Notes: generated by a model not told the origin, from the letters alone. A stretch of 64,000 bases of DNA from Clostridiales bacterium (GCA_022799115.1 JAAWNT010000008.1:1-64000), one strand, 5' to 3'; positions 19,127-26,751 are shown, numbered from the stretch's first letter. Program-made: numbers and translations.

Positions 19127-19378
19127 ATGCTAACCTTGGAATATAAACTAAAGCACGCGGCTTTGCGCGCAGCGGTGGACATCACGCTTCGGGGAAAGGA
19201 AAAATCTCCAGGCCGGTGCGCCCGCAACCTGCTGGAGCTGGGATGCTCCGTCAATTCACGGCTCTCCAGGGAAGAGAAAAACAGCGCTTACGAACAACTG
19301 TTGGCCGCCTGTCGCGGGCAAGGGGTCCCGGAATGCAGGGAGTTGTTTTTTTCGCTGTTCTTTCTGCATCAATTGTGA
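19127..19378 (+). CDS. Small hypothetical protein
   Basis: An 83-aa soluble protein of unknown function, basic in its N-terminal half (LKHAALRAAVDITLRGKEKS), with three Cys (in RCARN, LGCSVN and ACRGQG) and a hydrophobic C-terminus. It has a good ribosome binding site (GGGGGAG before the ATG) and a strong terminator directly behind, which argues that it is a real gene. The upstream region holds the 83-nt nested-stem element. No domain recognised. Confidence 0.55.
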   Translation: MLTLEYKLKHAALRAAVDITLRGKEKSPGRCARNLLELGCSVNSRLSREEKNSAYEQLLAACRGQGVPECRELFFSLFFLHQL

Positions 19379-19411
19379 GTTTTGCTCATATCTCGCAATG
19401 AAATTAACCAT

Positions 19412-19455
19412 AAAAGGACAGACAGGGACAACAATGGTTCCCTGTCTGTCCTTTT
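19412..19455 (+). terminator. Terminator of the 83-aa gene
   Basis: A perfect 16-bp stem (19412-19427 with 19440-19455) with an A-run before it and ending in TTTT. Confidence 0.85.
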
Positions 19456-19570
19456 GTGCAGGTATGAAATGTGGCATCCGCCGTTTCTCTTTCTGTTCAG
19501 GGGATGCAGTTTCTCTGAAGCGCTCTTTTGAATTAGCGGTCAATTTTTTGCTTGGAGATGGAATCAAACC

Positions 19571-19616
19571 AACAGCCCCCAGCCAACCCGGATAGGAGGG
19601 GTGGCTGGGGGCTGTT
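19571..19616. terminator. GC-rich hairpin downstream of the TetR gene
   Basis: A perfect 15-bp stem (19571-19585 with 19602-19616) about 150 nt past the TetR stop. Short T-tracts flank it, so it can act as a terminator for the minus-strand gene. Confidence 0.5.
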
Positions 19617-19768
19617 TGCATCTGACGATAGCCTCCAATCAAGAGAATCTCAGAGAGGCATAGATATGATGGCAAAGATCCCGTTACCACCGCTTTTTAA
19701 AGCGTGCCGGATCCTTAGAAGGATTTCAACGAATCCTTTCCAAGCATCCACCGGGCGTATAAGACAAG

Positions 19769-20347
19769 TCAATCCGCGCGCTGCCGGTCTGCAAAGTAGC
19801 GCTGGACGGCGAATTTTTTACTATCCTCCACCAGATTTTCCAGCCGGGTGGTAATATATTCCGGGGATTCCTTCATTCCGCTTTTTGCCCAGTCTACAAT
19901 TACCCCTACAATACCGAAGGAAAAAAAGTCTGCGATGAATTGCCGGTCCTCAACCGCAATGCGGGTGTTTTCCGTGATCCGGTCGATGATGTCCACAAAC
20001 AATTCCTTGGCCACGCACAATAGATAATTTTGGAATTCAGGCCGACAGTTTTCCCGCAGGGCGTTTTCATAAAAATAAGACTCTTGCCGCATCAATGTAA
20101 GCAAGCGCAGAATTTGGCCGCTCCAGGTCTCAAAGGTGAGATTCTGTGTGAGGGGCAGGATGGCCTCGTTATAATAAATCCAGTTAATCAGCTCAAATTT
20201 ATCCTGAAAATGATAATAGAAGGTTTGCCGGTTGAGTCCGCAGCTTTTGGTGATATCGGAAATGGTGATTTTTTCAAAGCTCTTATGGCGCATCAGTTCC
20301 TTAAATCCCTGGGCGATGGCCCGTTTGGTGATGATGGAATCCGACAT
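19769..20347 (-). CDS. TetR/AcrR-family regulator, DhaS-like
   Basis: A 192-aa one-component regulator. The N-terminal helix-turn-helix is TKRAIAQGFKELMRHKSFEK with ITISDITKSCGLNRQTFYYH (residues about 5-50), followed by a TetR_C_8-type ligand domain. The ATG at 20347 has AAGGAGG 7 nt upstream; the frame continues to 20395 but without a ribosome binding site. Its 5' region (20380-20444) is duplicated at 21401-21465. It lies downstream of, and on the same strand as, the esterase-acyltransferase-DUF6320 operon and may control it; that is inference. Confidence 0.92.
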   Translation of the reverse strand: MSDSIITKRAIAQGFKELMRHKSFEKITISDITKSCGLNRQTFYYHFQDKFELINWIYYNEAILPLTQNLTFETWSGQILRLLTLMRQESYFYENALRENCRPEFQNYLLCVAKELFVDIIDRITENTRIAVEDRQFIADFFSFGIVGVIVDWAKSGMKESPEYITTRLENLVEDSKKFAVQRYFADRQRAD

Positions 20348-20379
20348 GAATCCGCCTCCTTTTCCAAATATGCAGCGCA

Positions 20380-20444
20380 CGCAATGGAGAGTCATCCAGT
20401 CGCATTTCCCGATTATATCATATTTGGATTTGAGCTACAAGAAC
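20380..20444. repeat. 65-bp direct repeat, copy 1 (TetR promoter region)
   Basis: 62 of 65 positions match 21401-21465; all three differences are C/T transitions. It contains the TetR promoter (20412-20440) and forms the left boundary of the first cargo. Confidence 0.9.
20412..20440 (-). promoter_or_regulatory. Promoter of the TetR gene
   Basis: On the minus strand TTGTAG (20435-20440), 17 nt, TATAAT (20412-20417). The second copy of this segment (21401-21465) keeps the -10 but has TTATAG at -35. Confidence 0.6.
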
Positions 20445-20487
20445 AGAAAGAACAGAGCGGGTAGTAAAAGAGAAGAACAAGTGTTTA

Positions 20488-20505
20488 TTGTTACATAATG
20501 TACAA
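20488..20505. promoter_or_regulatory. AT-rich near-palindrome in the first cargo
   Basis: TTGTTACAT and ATGTACAA arms (one extra T) at the left end of the low-GC segment; possible operator. Confidence 0.3.
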
Positions 20506-20628
20506 TTAATAGCAATAAATATGGTGTTATATACAATTATATTTATATAGGTTGAAAATCAATATAAAATATGTTAGGTTATAATTAATCAATTATGACT
20601 AAAACATATTATGAAAAGAGGTTAAAAA

Positions 20629-20682
20629 ATGAAGTCACAAAATCTAAAACGCATGTTTTTGTTATTGTGCTTATGTATGTAG
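20629..20682 (+). CDS. Putative 17-aa hydrophobic peptide
   Basis: MKSQNLKRMFLLLCLCM preceded by AGAGG at 7-nt spacing, ending 42 nt before the membrane-protein gene. A basic N-terminus followed by a hydrophobic run could be a leader peptide, a tiny membrane peptide, or the decayed start of a secreted protein. Nothing beyond the ribosome binding site supports expression. Confidence 0.3.
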   Translation: MKSQNLKRMFLLLCLCM

Positions 20683-20724
20683 TGCGTAGAATGGTATAAA
20701 CTAATTTTTAAGGAGTGTAAGTGG

Positions 20725-21270
20725 GTGTCTGAACAAACTAACCGCTTTAAGGATAAATTTATGTCAAGAAAAAGATTAATAGCGGTTTTACCATGTTTAT
20801 TTATTCTTCAAATACTATGTTTAATTGGAAGTCGTTCAAGAACTATTCAAAGTTTATTTGATATTGTTATGAAAGACTTTGCAGACTCAAGCACTTTTGT
20901 TATGAAGGGCGATTTAAGTACAATGATACAATTTCTCGGAAGACCTTGGATCTTTGGTTTCATTATAATGGGTGTAATTATCTTTGGTTTCGTGTTTACA
21001 TTAAGCCATGCCATTCGAAACAGAAAATTATATATGACCATTTCTGCCTTTTTATATTTTATAACAATTATACTTATTGTAATTCCGTGGGTTTTGGCTT
21101 ATTTCTTTAAAATACATCTAACGATCACTGCGTTATCGTATGATTATCTTTTATCTCCGAATTGGTTTTCTCTTTCTTCTGTTATCGTCAATGGAATACT
21201 AATATTGGCGATGGCTGTTTTTTCCATACCTGAAATTGTAAGTTGGAGAAAATTAGCCCCGAGAGAATAA
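20725..21270 (+). CDS. Hypothetical four-helix membrane protein
   Basis: A 181-aa protein with four predicted membrane segments (about residues 18-36, 74-94, 103-127, 149-168) and a basic N-terminus; no domain recognised. The GTG at 20725 lies 9 nt after AAGGAG; ATG 20761 is an alternative. The gene and its flanks are far lower in GC than the neighbourhood, indicating recent acquisition. It is the cargo of the first of two repeat-bounded segments and is followed by a strong terminator. Confidence 0.75.
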   Translation: MSEQTNRFKDKFMSRKRLIAVLPCLFILQILCLIGSRSRTIQSLFDIVMKDFADSSTFVMKGDLSTMIQFLGRPWIFGFIIMGVIIFGFVFTLSHAIRNRKLYMTISAFLYFITIILIVIPWVLAYFFKIHLTITALSYDYLLSPNWFSLSSVIVNGILILAMAVFSIPEIVSWRKLAPRE

Positions 21271-21302
21271 TTTTTCATGGAGAAGAAAAAAGGTGATCCA
21301 AT

Positions 21303-21355
21303 AAAAAATGCTCCTGGTTATGGCTAAGAATGGCCATTTCCAGGAGCATTTTTTT
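21303..21355 (+). terminator. Terminator of the membrane-protein gene
   Basis: A 15-bp stem (21303-21317 with 21340-21354) with an inner ATGGC/GCCAT stem and a T-run. Confidence 0.9.
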
Positions 21356-21402
21356 AGACATGCAGCCGCCGCTTCAACTCAGCGGACAGGGAGTCCCCTT
21401 CG
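21354..21402 (-). pseudogene. 3'-terminal fragment of a second DUF6320 gene
   Basis: 21360-21402 matches the 3' end of the intact gene (22399-22441) at 41 of 43 positions and still encodes EGDSLSAELKRRLHV plus a stop codon, while the rest of the gene is missing. It is fused, with a 2-nt overlap (CG), to the second copy of the TetR promoter region. Confidence 0.85.
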
Positions 21403-21465
21403 CAATGGAGAGTCATCCAGTTGCATTTTCCGATTATATCATATTTGGATTTGAGCTATAAGAAC
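21401..21465. repeat. 65-bp direct repeat, copy 2
   Basis: Near-identical copy of 20380-20444 detached from any TetR gene: an orphan promoter region reading into the DUF6320 fragment and the terminator at 21303-21355. Confidence 0.9.
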
Positions 21466-21597
21466 GAGATGGTGCAGATGTCCTGGTAGAAAAGCGGGCG
21501 CGTTTGTAGATTATTTGATATAGCCATTGAGGAATTGTTTTGTTTTTCTCTTATCAACCACAATTCGTTAAATTGGCCACCTATTAAGATGATACCA

Positions 21598-21864
21598 TTA
21601 ATCCAAATCATTGTCATATTTCGAGATTGGCTCTAAATTCTGAAAAAAATCGTTATACTCTGCATGAAAGACACGTTTTAAGGCGATTAAATCGCTAATA
21701 AAAATATTTCTGCTCCCACTCTCTATTTGCGCATAGGTAGATTGTAGCATGGGCCTGCCCAATTGAGCCATTTGTGCGCAAATTTGGTTTTGGGTCAGCC
21801 CTTTTGCCTTACGCAGAGCTTTTAGATTGTTTCCAATGCTTATGTCTTGCAGCAATTTTGCCAT
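21598..21864 (-). CDS. XRE-family transcriptional regulator
   Basis: An 88-aa Cro/CI-type protein that is essentially one helix-turn-helix domain: GNNLKALRKAKGLTQNQICA, then STYAQIESGSRNIFISDL. The ATG follows GGAGGTG at 8 nt. Between it and the divergent 102-aa gene lie two copies of a TTATCACTA-N2-TAGTGATAA site, the probable operators through which it represses itself and its neighbour. The gene-pair layout resembles small phage-like or toxin-antitoxin switches, but the partner is not a recognised toxin. Confidence 0.85.
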   Translation of the reverse strand: MAKLLQDISIGNNLKALRKAKGLTQNQICAQMAQLGRPMLQSTYAQIESGSRNIFISDLIALKRVFHAEYNDFFQNLEPISKYDNDLD

Positions 21865-21882
21865 AATCGAACACCTCCATTT

Positions 21883-21902
21883 TTATCACTATGTAGTAAT
21901 TA
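21883..21902. promoter_or_regulatory. XRE operator O1 (imperfect)
   Basis: TTATCACTA-TG-TAGTAATTA, a degenerate copy of O2 located in the 5' leader of the XRE gene. Confidence 0.6.
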
Positions 21903-21934
21903 TGGATTGATTGTAGCATAGAGATGTGCTGGGA

Positions 21935-21954
21935 TTATCACTAGATAGTGATAA
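21935..21954. promoter_or_regulatory. XRE operator O2 (perfect)
   Basis: TTATCACTA-GA-TAGTGATAA, perfect 9-bp arms, 52 bp from O1 (about five helical turns) and 20 bp before the start codon of the divergent gene. Confidence 0.7.
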
Positions 21955-21974
21955 CGCAAAAAGGAGAAATACAA

Positions 21975-22283
21975 ATGCAAAAGAAGGAAAGCAATGCCAA
22001 GCGAACGATTGAATTCCTTAAGTGGATACAGAAATACAGTGGTTGGTGGCATTTGATCTGTACTCCGAATGATCCGCATATGAACCTGAATATGATGAAG
22101 ATGCTGCTGGAAAGGCTATATCGGGAATCTTTTTATGAAATCATCTTTGTTTTATTGACAGTACACAAAAATCAGCCTTTTATGAATAATTTCTCTGAGT
22201 ATTTTTTATTGAGTTCCATGATAGAGTATTGGGACGAGGATAAGGAGCGAATCATTCAATCGATGATTGAATATCTGGAGTAG
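21975..22283 (+). CDS. Hypothetical protein divergent from the XRE regulator
   Basis: A 102-aa protein rich in Met, Tyr and Trp (KWIQKYSGWWHLICTPNDPH, NMMKMLLERLYRESFYEIIF), predicted mostly helical, no domain recognised. The ATG at 21975 follows AAGGAG; an upstream GTG is inside operator O2 and unlikely. Probably controlled by the divergent XRE protein. Cargo of the second repeat-bounded segment. Confidence 0.7.
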   Translation: MQKKESNAKRTIEFLKWIQKYSGWWHLICTPNDPHMNLNMMKMLLERLYRESFYEIIFVLLTVHKNQPFMNNFSEYFLLSSMIEYWDEDKERIIQSMIEYLE

Positions 22284-22341
22284 CATGTCGATCCTTGAGA
22301 TTCGTAATGTTGGCTGAAATCACCCAAAGTGATGCCACGAC

Positions 22342-22380
22342 AAACAGGAACGTCTTCTCAGCCGGAAAGCGTTCCTGTTT
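22342..22380. terminator. Terminator between convergent genes
   Basis: A perfect 11-bp stem (22342-22352 with 22370-22380) just downstream of the DUF6320 gene and about 60 nt past the 102-aa gene. Confidence 0.7.
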
Positions 22381-22392
22381 GTACAGAGTGGT

Positions 22393-23058
22393 TTAAATAT
22401 GCAGCCGCCGCTTCAACTCAGCAGCCAGGGAGTCCCCTTCGAAGAGGAGCAGGGCGGAAAGAGAGATCACGCTGCTGGCGGCACAGATGAGGGAAGGATA
22501 GGGCACGTGAAGCAGCCCGGTGAAGAAAAAAACCACAGGCAGAATGCCGAAAACGGCGTCGATCACCAGATAAATCATCACGTCGGATCGCTTTAAATGC
22601 AGCACCCGGTAAAGAATCGTAAACGTAAGCATGGCGCACATGCATACGATGGGGACCAGGTAATCCAGCGACCAGCCCCGCCAGCCGGTGAGCAGGTCCC
22701 AGGCCACTCCCAACAGGGAGAGTACGACCACCTGGTACATCATATTTTTGGGAATGTTCTTGCGTTTACGCACCCCAATAGCGAGGCTCAGCCACAGACA
22801 TACAATGCCCCCGACTACAAAGGCGGACCACCATCCACTGTTTGGTACCAGGAGATTAATGGTGACGCAGGTAACGCCGGCCACAATTGAAATCATGATA
22901 AGAATGCGGAAAAACAGGTTGTACTGCCGGTAGATAGTGGGAATGTAGGGAAAAGCTTCTCTGGTTTCCCCGCCTGACTCGGTGAGCTGGTTCTGGCATA
23001 GGGGACAGAATTTTCGATCTCCCGCCACGTCAACGTGGCAGTGGTCGCATCGTTTCAT
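22393..23058 (-). CDS. DUF6320 family zinc-ribbon membrane protein
   Basis: A 221-aa protein: an N-terminal zinc ribbon (CDHCHVDVAGDRKFCPLC, residues 4-21), then about six membrane segments from residue 45 to 210. Its ATG overlaps the acyltransferase stop codon (ATGA), so it is the last gene of a tightly coupled three-gene operon. The arrangement esterase-acyltransferase-DUF6320 suggests a shared task in making or exporting an ester or acylated lipid; this is inference. The 3' end (43 bp) is duplicated at 21360-21402. Confidence 0.85.
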   Translation of the reverse strand: MKRCDHCHVDVAGDRKFCPLCQNQLTESGGETREAFPYIPTIYRQYNLFFRILIMISIVAGVTCVTINLLVPNSGWWSAFVVGGIVCLWLSLAIGVRKRKNIPKNMMYQVVVLSLLGVAWDLLTGWRGWSLDYLVPIVCMCAMLTFTILYRVLHLKRSDVMIYLVIDAVFGILPVVFFFTGLLHVPYPSLICAASSVISLSALLLFEGDSLAAELKRRLHI

Positions 23059-24341
23059 ACCGTCGCCTCCAATGACTCGTTGATCTGGTTGGATACAATC
23101 TCCACCGGGATTCCCATCCCAGTGAGAGAGCGGAAAAAGCGCCGCTGAATATCTGTGTGCAGAAAGGCCGAGGTAAAACTGATGGTCATGCGGTCTTCAA
23201 AGGAACACATACAGATTTGCACTTTATCCGTACTCACGAAAACGTCAAACAGGCGGATGTAAGGGGTGAGCTCTTTGGGCATACTCACCCGTCCGATGTT
23301 GGAAAGGGCGGCCGTCTCCTCCCGGGCGGAAAGATCATAGGCAATGCGCAGGCAGACATCCTTGATGATTAAAGGAGTGACCCGGGCAAAGGCGTTGTGT
23401 TCAATGGAGGAGAGCATATTGAGTCTGGCTCCCAGGCGTTCGGTGGTGAGTTCTTCTTTAAAGGTTCGGGCGTTGCTCTGGAGGATATCCTTCAGAGAAG
23501 CCGGGTTTACCCCAAAGTTGTAGGGCACGCGGATCAATCCAAAGAAATTGCGGGCGGTCTCCGAATGGAAGTAGTTGCGAAGGTTGACCGGAATGGACAG
23601 CACAACAGGACGGCGTTTATCGCGGACAGTCATGTCCCCGCTGATGGCCGACATTAACAGGGAGGAGAGCAGAACGGTTACGGTAACGCCGAACTCCTTG
23701 GATTTCTTTAAAATAGCGGATACGGGCGCCACCCCTTCGATGACCTGAATGCGGTGCTCTGCAACCCGCGGACCTCGGATGCGGTATGCAGGCGCAGGCT
23801 TCAGGCGGTTATGGTCCTTTTGCCGGGTGGCCTGATAATATTTGCGAAAGCTGTCGTCCATCTTCTGTCCCAGGGAGGCGTCGTAGTCCAGCAGCGGACA
23901 GGCGTGCAGCTCGTCCGCATGGCGCAGCAGTAAATACTGATACACCAGCATACGCAAAAATTGCAGAGCGCCCGTTCCGTCGGTGAGCGCGTGATAAATC
24001 TCCAGATTAATCCGATTTTTATAATAAGTGACCTCGAACAAGAGGCCCTTTACATTCTTGTCGTAAATGGGGCTGCAGGGAGGCTCCCACTCCTGTTTTA
24101 CCTGGGCCTCAATGGCGCTGGATTCCAGGTAATACCAGAAAAGCCCCCTGCGAAGGATACATTGAAATCCTGGAAAAAGCTGTAGCGTGCTGGTAAGGGC
24201 GTGCTGTAAAAGCGGGGGATCCACCGCTTCAAACAGCTCGCAGGAGAAGCGGAACACCTTGGAATCCCGTTTTCCGCTGGTAGATGGGAATATTTTAGCG
24301 GCGTTGTCCAAGCGGCTCCAGGAGGAAGGTTTCTTTGTCAC
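23055..24341 (-). CDS. Condensation-like acyltransferase (alcohol acetyltransferase type)
   Basis: A 428-aa enzyme of the chloramphenicol-acetyltransferase/condensation superfamily: the catalytic HxxxD motif is YHALTDGTGALQF near residue 145, and LSNIGRVSMP near residue 365 resembles the second conserved block. The start is a GTG overlapping the esterase stop (GTGA) with AGAGGTG upstream, giving MTKKPSSWSRLD; the frame extends 15 codons further but without a ribosome binding site. It probably transfers an acyl group to an alcohol or amine; substrate unknown. Middle gene of the operon. Confidence 0.82.
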   Translation of the reverse strand: MTKKPSSWSRLDNAAKIFPSTSGKRDSKVFRFSCELFEAVDPPLLQHALTSTLQLFPGFQCILRRGLFWYYLESSAIEAQVKQEWEPPCSPIYDKNVKGLLFEVTYYKNRINLEIYHALTDGTGALQFLRMLVYQYLLLRHADELHACPLLDYDASLGQKMDDSFRKYYQATRQKDHNRLKPAPAYRIRGPRVAEHRIQVIEGVAPVSAILKKSKEFGVTVTVLLSSLLMSAISGDMTVRDKRRPVVLSIPVNLRNYFHSETARNFFGLIRVPYNFGVNPASLKDILQSNARTFKEELTTERLGARLNMLSSIEHNAFARVTPLIIKDVCLRIAYDLSAREETAALSNIGRVSMPKELTPYIRLFDVFVSTDKVQICMCSFEDRMTISFTSAFLHTDIQRRFFRSLTGMGIPVEIVSNQINESLEATV

Positions 24342-25270
24342 GGATTGCGCACCTCTTTTAAAAAGTCGTTGATAATAGTATAACATTCCTTTACTTGCGG
24401 AAAACCGGGAGGAAGGGAGAAAAAACCATGCAGCGCATCCTCCACCCGATGGATTAGCACCCGGTTGCCGTATTTCGACAGCTTTTGACCGTAGGCCTCT
24501 CCTTCGTCCCGAAGAGGGTCGTATTGGGCGGTGATGAGCAGGGTGTCCGGCTGATTGGTAACGTCCGGCGCTAAAAGAGGGGCAAAGTAGGGATTGTTGA
24601 GATCCTCGTCACAGCTTTTATAGAGGTCCATATAGTCGCAGACCCGTTTGGAGGTAAGCAGGTAATCGGATCCATTTTCCCGGATGGAATCGAACAGAGA
24701 GTGTTCGCTGTGATCGTTGTAGGTGGCTGGATAGATCAGAATTTGGCGGCTGGGGAGGAATTCTCCCCGGTCCCGGGCCATTAGAGAGACTGCGGCGGCC
24801 AGATTGGCTCCCGCACTGTCCCCAATCAGGGTAATCTGTTCAGAGGAAATGTGAAAGAGATCAGGATGAGAGAAGATCTCGCGGGCCGCCGCGTAACAAT
24901 CGGACAGCCCTGCGGGAAAGGGGTATTCCGGAGCTAAACGATAGTCTACCGAAACGACGATGTGATCGGTGAGCCGGGCCATATTGGCGCACACCTTATT
25001 GTAGGTGTTGATGTTTCCAGTAACCCAACCGCCGCCGTGGAAGAATAGAAGCACTGGGTGGACCAAATGATCCAAAGGGGAATAGATACGCACGGGAATT
25101 TCCCGGCCGTCCTGCAGGATTTTATGATCCCAGGTGCGGTAGAAGGCTTTTAGATAATGATAGTGGGTAGCGTTAATGGCCGAACGCACCAGCTTGTAAT
25201 TTTTTTTCACATTGATGTCCGGGTAGGATAACGCTTTTAAAGCCGTTAGTACTACCTTGTTGATCGCCAT
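24338..25270 (-). CDS. Alpha/beta hydrolase, hormone-sensitive-lipase family
   Basis: A 310-aa esterase. The oxyanion motif is FFHGGGWVTG, the nucleophile elbow LIGDSAGANLAAA, and the acid and His lie in YDPLRDEGE and EDALHGFFSLP. The ATG at 25270 (MAINKVVLTALKAL) has AAAGGGGA upstream; the ATG at 25288 has none. First gene of a coupled operon with an acyltransferase and the DUF6320 protein. Likely a cytoplasmic carboxylesterase; substrate unknown. Confidence 0.9.
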   Translation of the reverse strand: MAINKVVLTALKALSYPDINVKKNYKLVRSAINATHYHYLKAFYRTWDHKILQDGREIPVRIYSPLDHLVHPVLLFFHGGGWVTGNINTYNKVCANMARLTDHIVVSVDYRLAPEYPFPAGLSDCYAAAREIFSHPDLFHISSEQITLIGDSAGANLAAAVSLMARDRGEFLPSRQILIYPATYNDHSEHSLFDSIRENGSDYLLTSKRVCDYMDLYKSCDEDLNNPYFAPLLAPDVTNQPDTLLITAQYDPLRDEGEAYGQKLSKYGNRVLIHRVEDALHGFFSLPPGFPQVKECYTIINDFLKEVRNP

Positions 25271-25445
25271 GAAGGATCCCCTTTCCAAGTTTTATTGATC
25301 GATTCTTTACAATAGAATATACAAATATAAGAAAGCCAATGATTCATAGTCCCATAAATTTGTGTTATCAAAGGATCTGTCTCTTTTCATTCTAACCGAC
25401 GAAGAAGCGTTTGTATACGGGATAAATATGAACATTATAAAGAAA

Positions 25446-25479
25446 AAGAGCCGCTGCGGACAAACCGCAACGGCTTCTT
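25446..25479 (-). terminator. Terminator of the PrsA-like gene
   Basis: A 14-bp stem with one mismatch (25446-25459 with 25465-25479) followed on the minus strand by a T-rich tract. Confidence 0.8.
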
Positions 25480-25491
25480 AAGTTCTTGAAG

Positions 25492-26538
25492 TTAGGATTT
25501 GGTGAGATTGGCCACACGTTCGGGGGTGTATTTCTTCAAGGCGGAATCGTTGATGGTGACGCCTTCCAGAGCTTCGGCCCCCTCCGCCATCATAGTATCA
25601 AATTCCTCGCCCTTCATATAGGAGAGATATTGGGTGCGGGTTTCCTCCTTTTTCAGATCGGAAACCGAATCCTTGATGTCATACTTATAAAGCAGATAAT
25701 AGGTGGTGCCCGACTTTACCGCTTTGGCCTTGCCGGCATCCAGATCTTTAAGGGCAGACTGTAGGTCGTCGCTCAGGGTGGAATCCTTTACAATCAGGGT
25801 GTTCTGTCTGTAGGGATCGGATTCCAGATCCTCGTCATCCTTATAGGTTTTAGCCACATCCTCGGGTTTTTTGCCGTTTTCATTGATGTCCTTTGCATAT
25901 TCCTCGAATTTTTCCCCGATCTTCTTAATCTCCTCATCCGACAAATTGACGGTCTTTTTGTTCTTGTCGGTGGTGGTGAGAGCTTTGGTGAAATATCCAT
26001 AGTGGGTATAGTTGTCCACATAGTAGTCTTCTAGCTCGGAATCGCTGACCGCCTTCTCGCCGCCCTTGCCATAGATAGCCTCAAAGATCTTGATATACAT
26101 GGCCTGCTGCTGGATGCTGGCGATGTTGAGACTCTCTTTGGCGATTCCCAGCTTCTCCAAAATGGCTTTTCCCTGCGCCCAGCTGGAATCCAGATTTTTT
26201 TGCTGAACAGAGAGCTCTTCCTCAGTAAAGCTCAGGCCCAGCTCCTTAAATTTCTTCTGGGTGTAAAGGGTGGATTTGATGGATTCGGTGGCCTTTTCTT
26301 TGATCCAATCGCTAACCGGTTTGTCGCCGATTTTTTGGTCCATCACGGGGGTGGAAGAATCGGTGACCTGATAATACGCCTGATAATAGGCGCTGTAGGT
26401 GTTGTAAATGTAGACGCCCACCGGTAGCGTGGTGTCTTCGTATTTTGCCGACCAGGTGGTGTCTCCGCTGCATGCGGTGGTGGACAGAAGCATGACCAGA
26501 GCCAGCATCAGTGCCGCCACTGTTTTGAGTTTCTTCAT
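25492..26538 (-). CDS. PrsA/SurA-like foldase lipoprotein
   Basis: A 348-aa secreted lipoprotein. The signal peptide MKKLKTVAALMLALVMLLS ends at a lipobox (TTAC, Cys 25). A SurA_N-type helical region covers about residues 60-190, and a weak PpiC/parvulin-like segment follows. The C-terminal half is rich in Lys, Asp and Glu. It is expected to assist folding of exported proteins at the outer face of the membrane; PPIase activity is doubtful because the parvulin core is degenerate. The ATG at 26538 follows AAGGAGG. The leader is about 178 nt and contains a terminator-like hairpin. It follows mfd but has its own promoter. Confidence 0.8.
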   Translation of the reverse strand: MKKLKTVAALMLALVMLLSTTACSGDTTWSAKYEDTTLPVGVYIYNTYSAYYQAYYQVTDSSTPVMDQKIGDKPVSDWIKEKATESIKSTLYTQKKFKELGLSFTEEELSVQQKNLDSSWAQGKAILEKLGIAKESLNIASIQQQAMYIKIFEAIYGKGGEKAVSDSELEDYYVDNYTHYGYFTKALTTTDKNKKTVNLSDEEIKKIGEKFEEYAKDINENGKKPEDVAKTYKDDEDLESDPYRQNTLIVKDSTLSDDLQSALKDLDAGKAKAVKSGTTYYLLYKYDIKDSVSDLKKEETRTQYLSYMKGEEFDTMMAEGAEALEGVTINDSALKKYTPERVANLTKS

Positions 26539-26610
26539 GTTGACAATATCCTCCTTGAATGGATCGCTTCGTTTTCTCTCCTGGGCGAAAATAGCTCGTC
26601 CCAAAACAGG

Positions 26611-26629
26611 TCGGCCTGTCAGAGGCCGA
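26611..26629 (-). other. Second leader hairpin of the PrsA-like gene
   Basis: TCGGCCT (26611-26617) pairs perfectly with AGGCCGA (26623-26629) in the 5' leader, downstream of the terminator-like stem at 26667-26683. Confidence 0.4.
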
Positions 26630-26661
26630 TTCCCATAGAAAGGGCCGGTTAAGCGGACGAT

Positions 26662-26683
26662 AAAAAGCGCCGGGTCAGGGCGC
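26662..26683 (-). promoter_or_regulatory. Terminator-like hairpin in the PrsA-like leader
   Basis: GCGCC/GGCGC stem (26667-26671 with 26679-26683) followed on the minus strand by five T residues, between promoter and start codon; possible attenuator. Confidence 0.5.
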
Positions 26684-26722
26684 GCCGGACGGAGAGACGA
26701 AGATCCGACATAGACATTTCAG

Positions 26723-26751
26723 ATTATACACGTTTTACTGAAATTTGTCTA
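26723..26751 (-). promoter_or_regulatory. Promoter of the PrsA-like gene
   Basis: On the minus strand TAGACA (26746-26751), 17 nt, TATAAT (26723-26728). Confidence 0.8.

Noticed and set aside
20380-22441. Transposon or insertion sequence as the cause of the repeats
   Set aside because: No transposase, no terminal inverted repeats and no short target-site duplications; the repeats are pieces of local genes.
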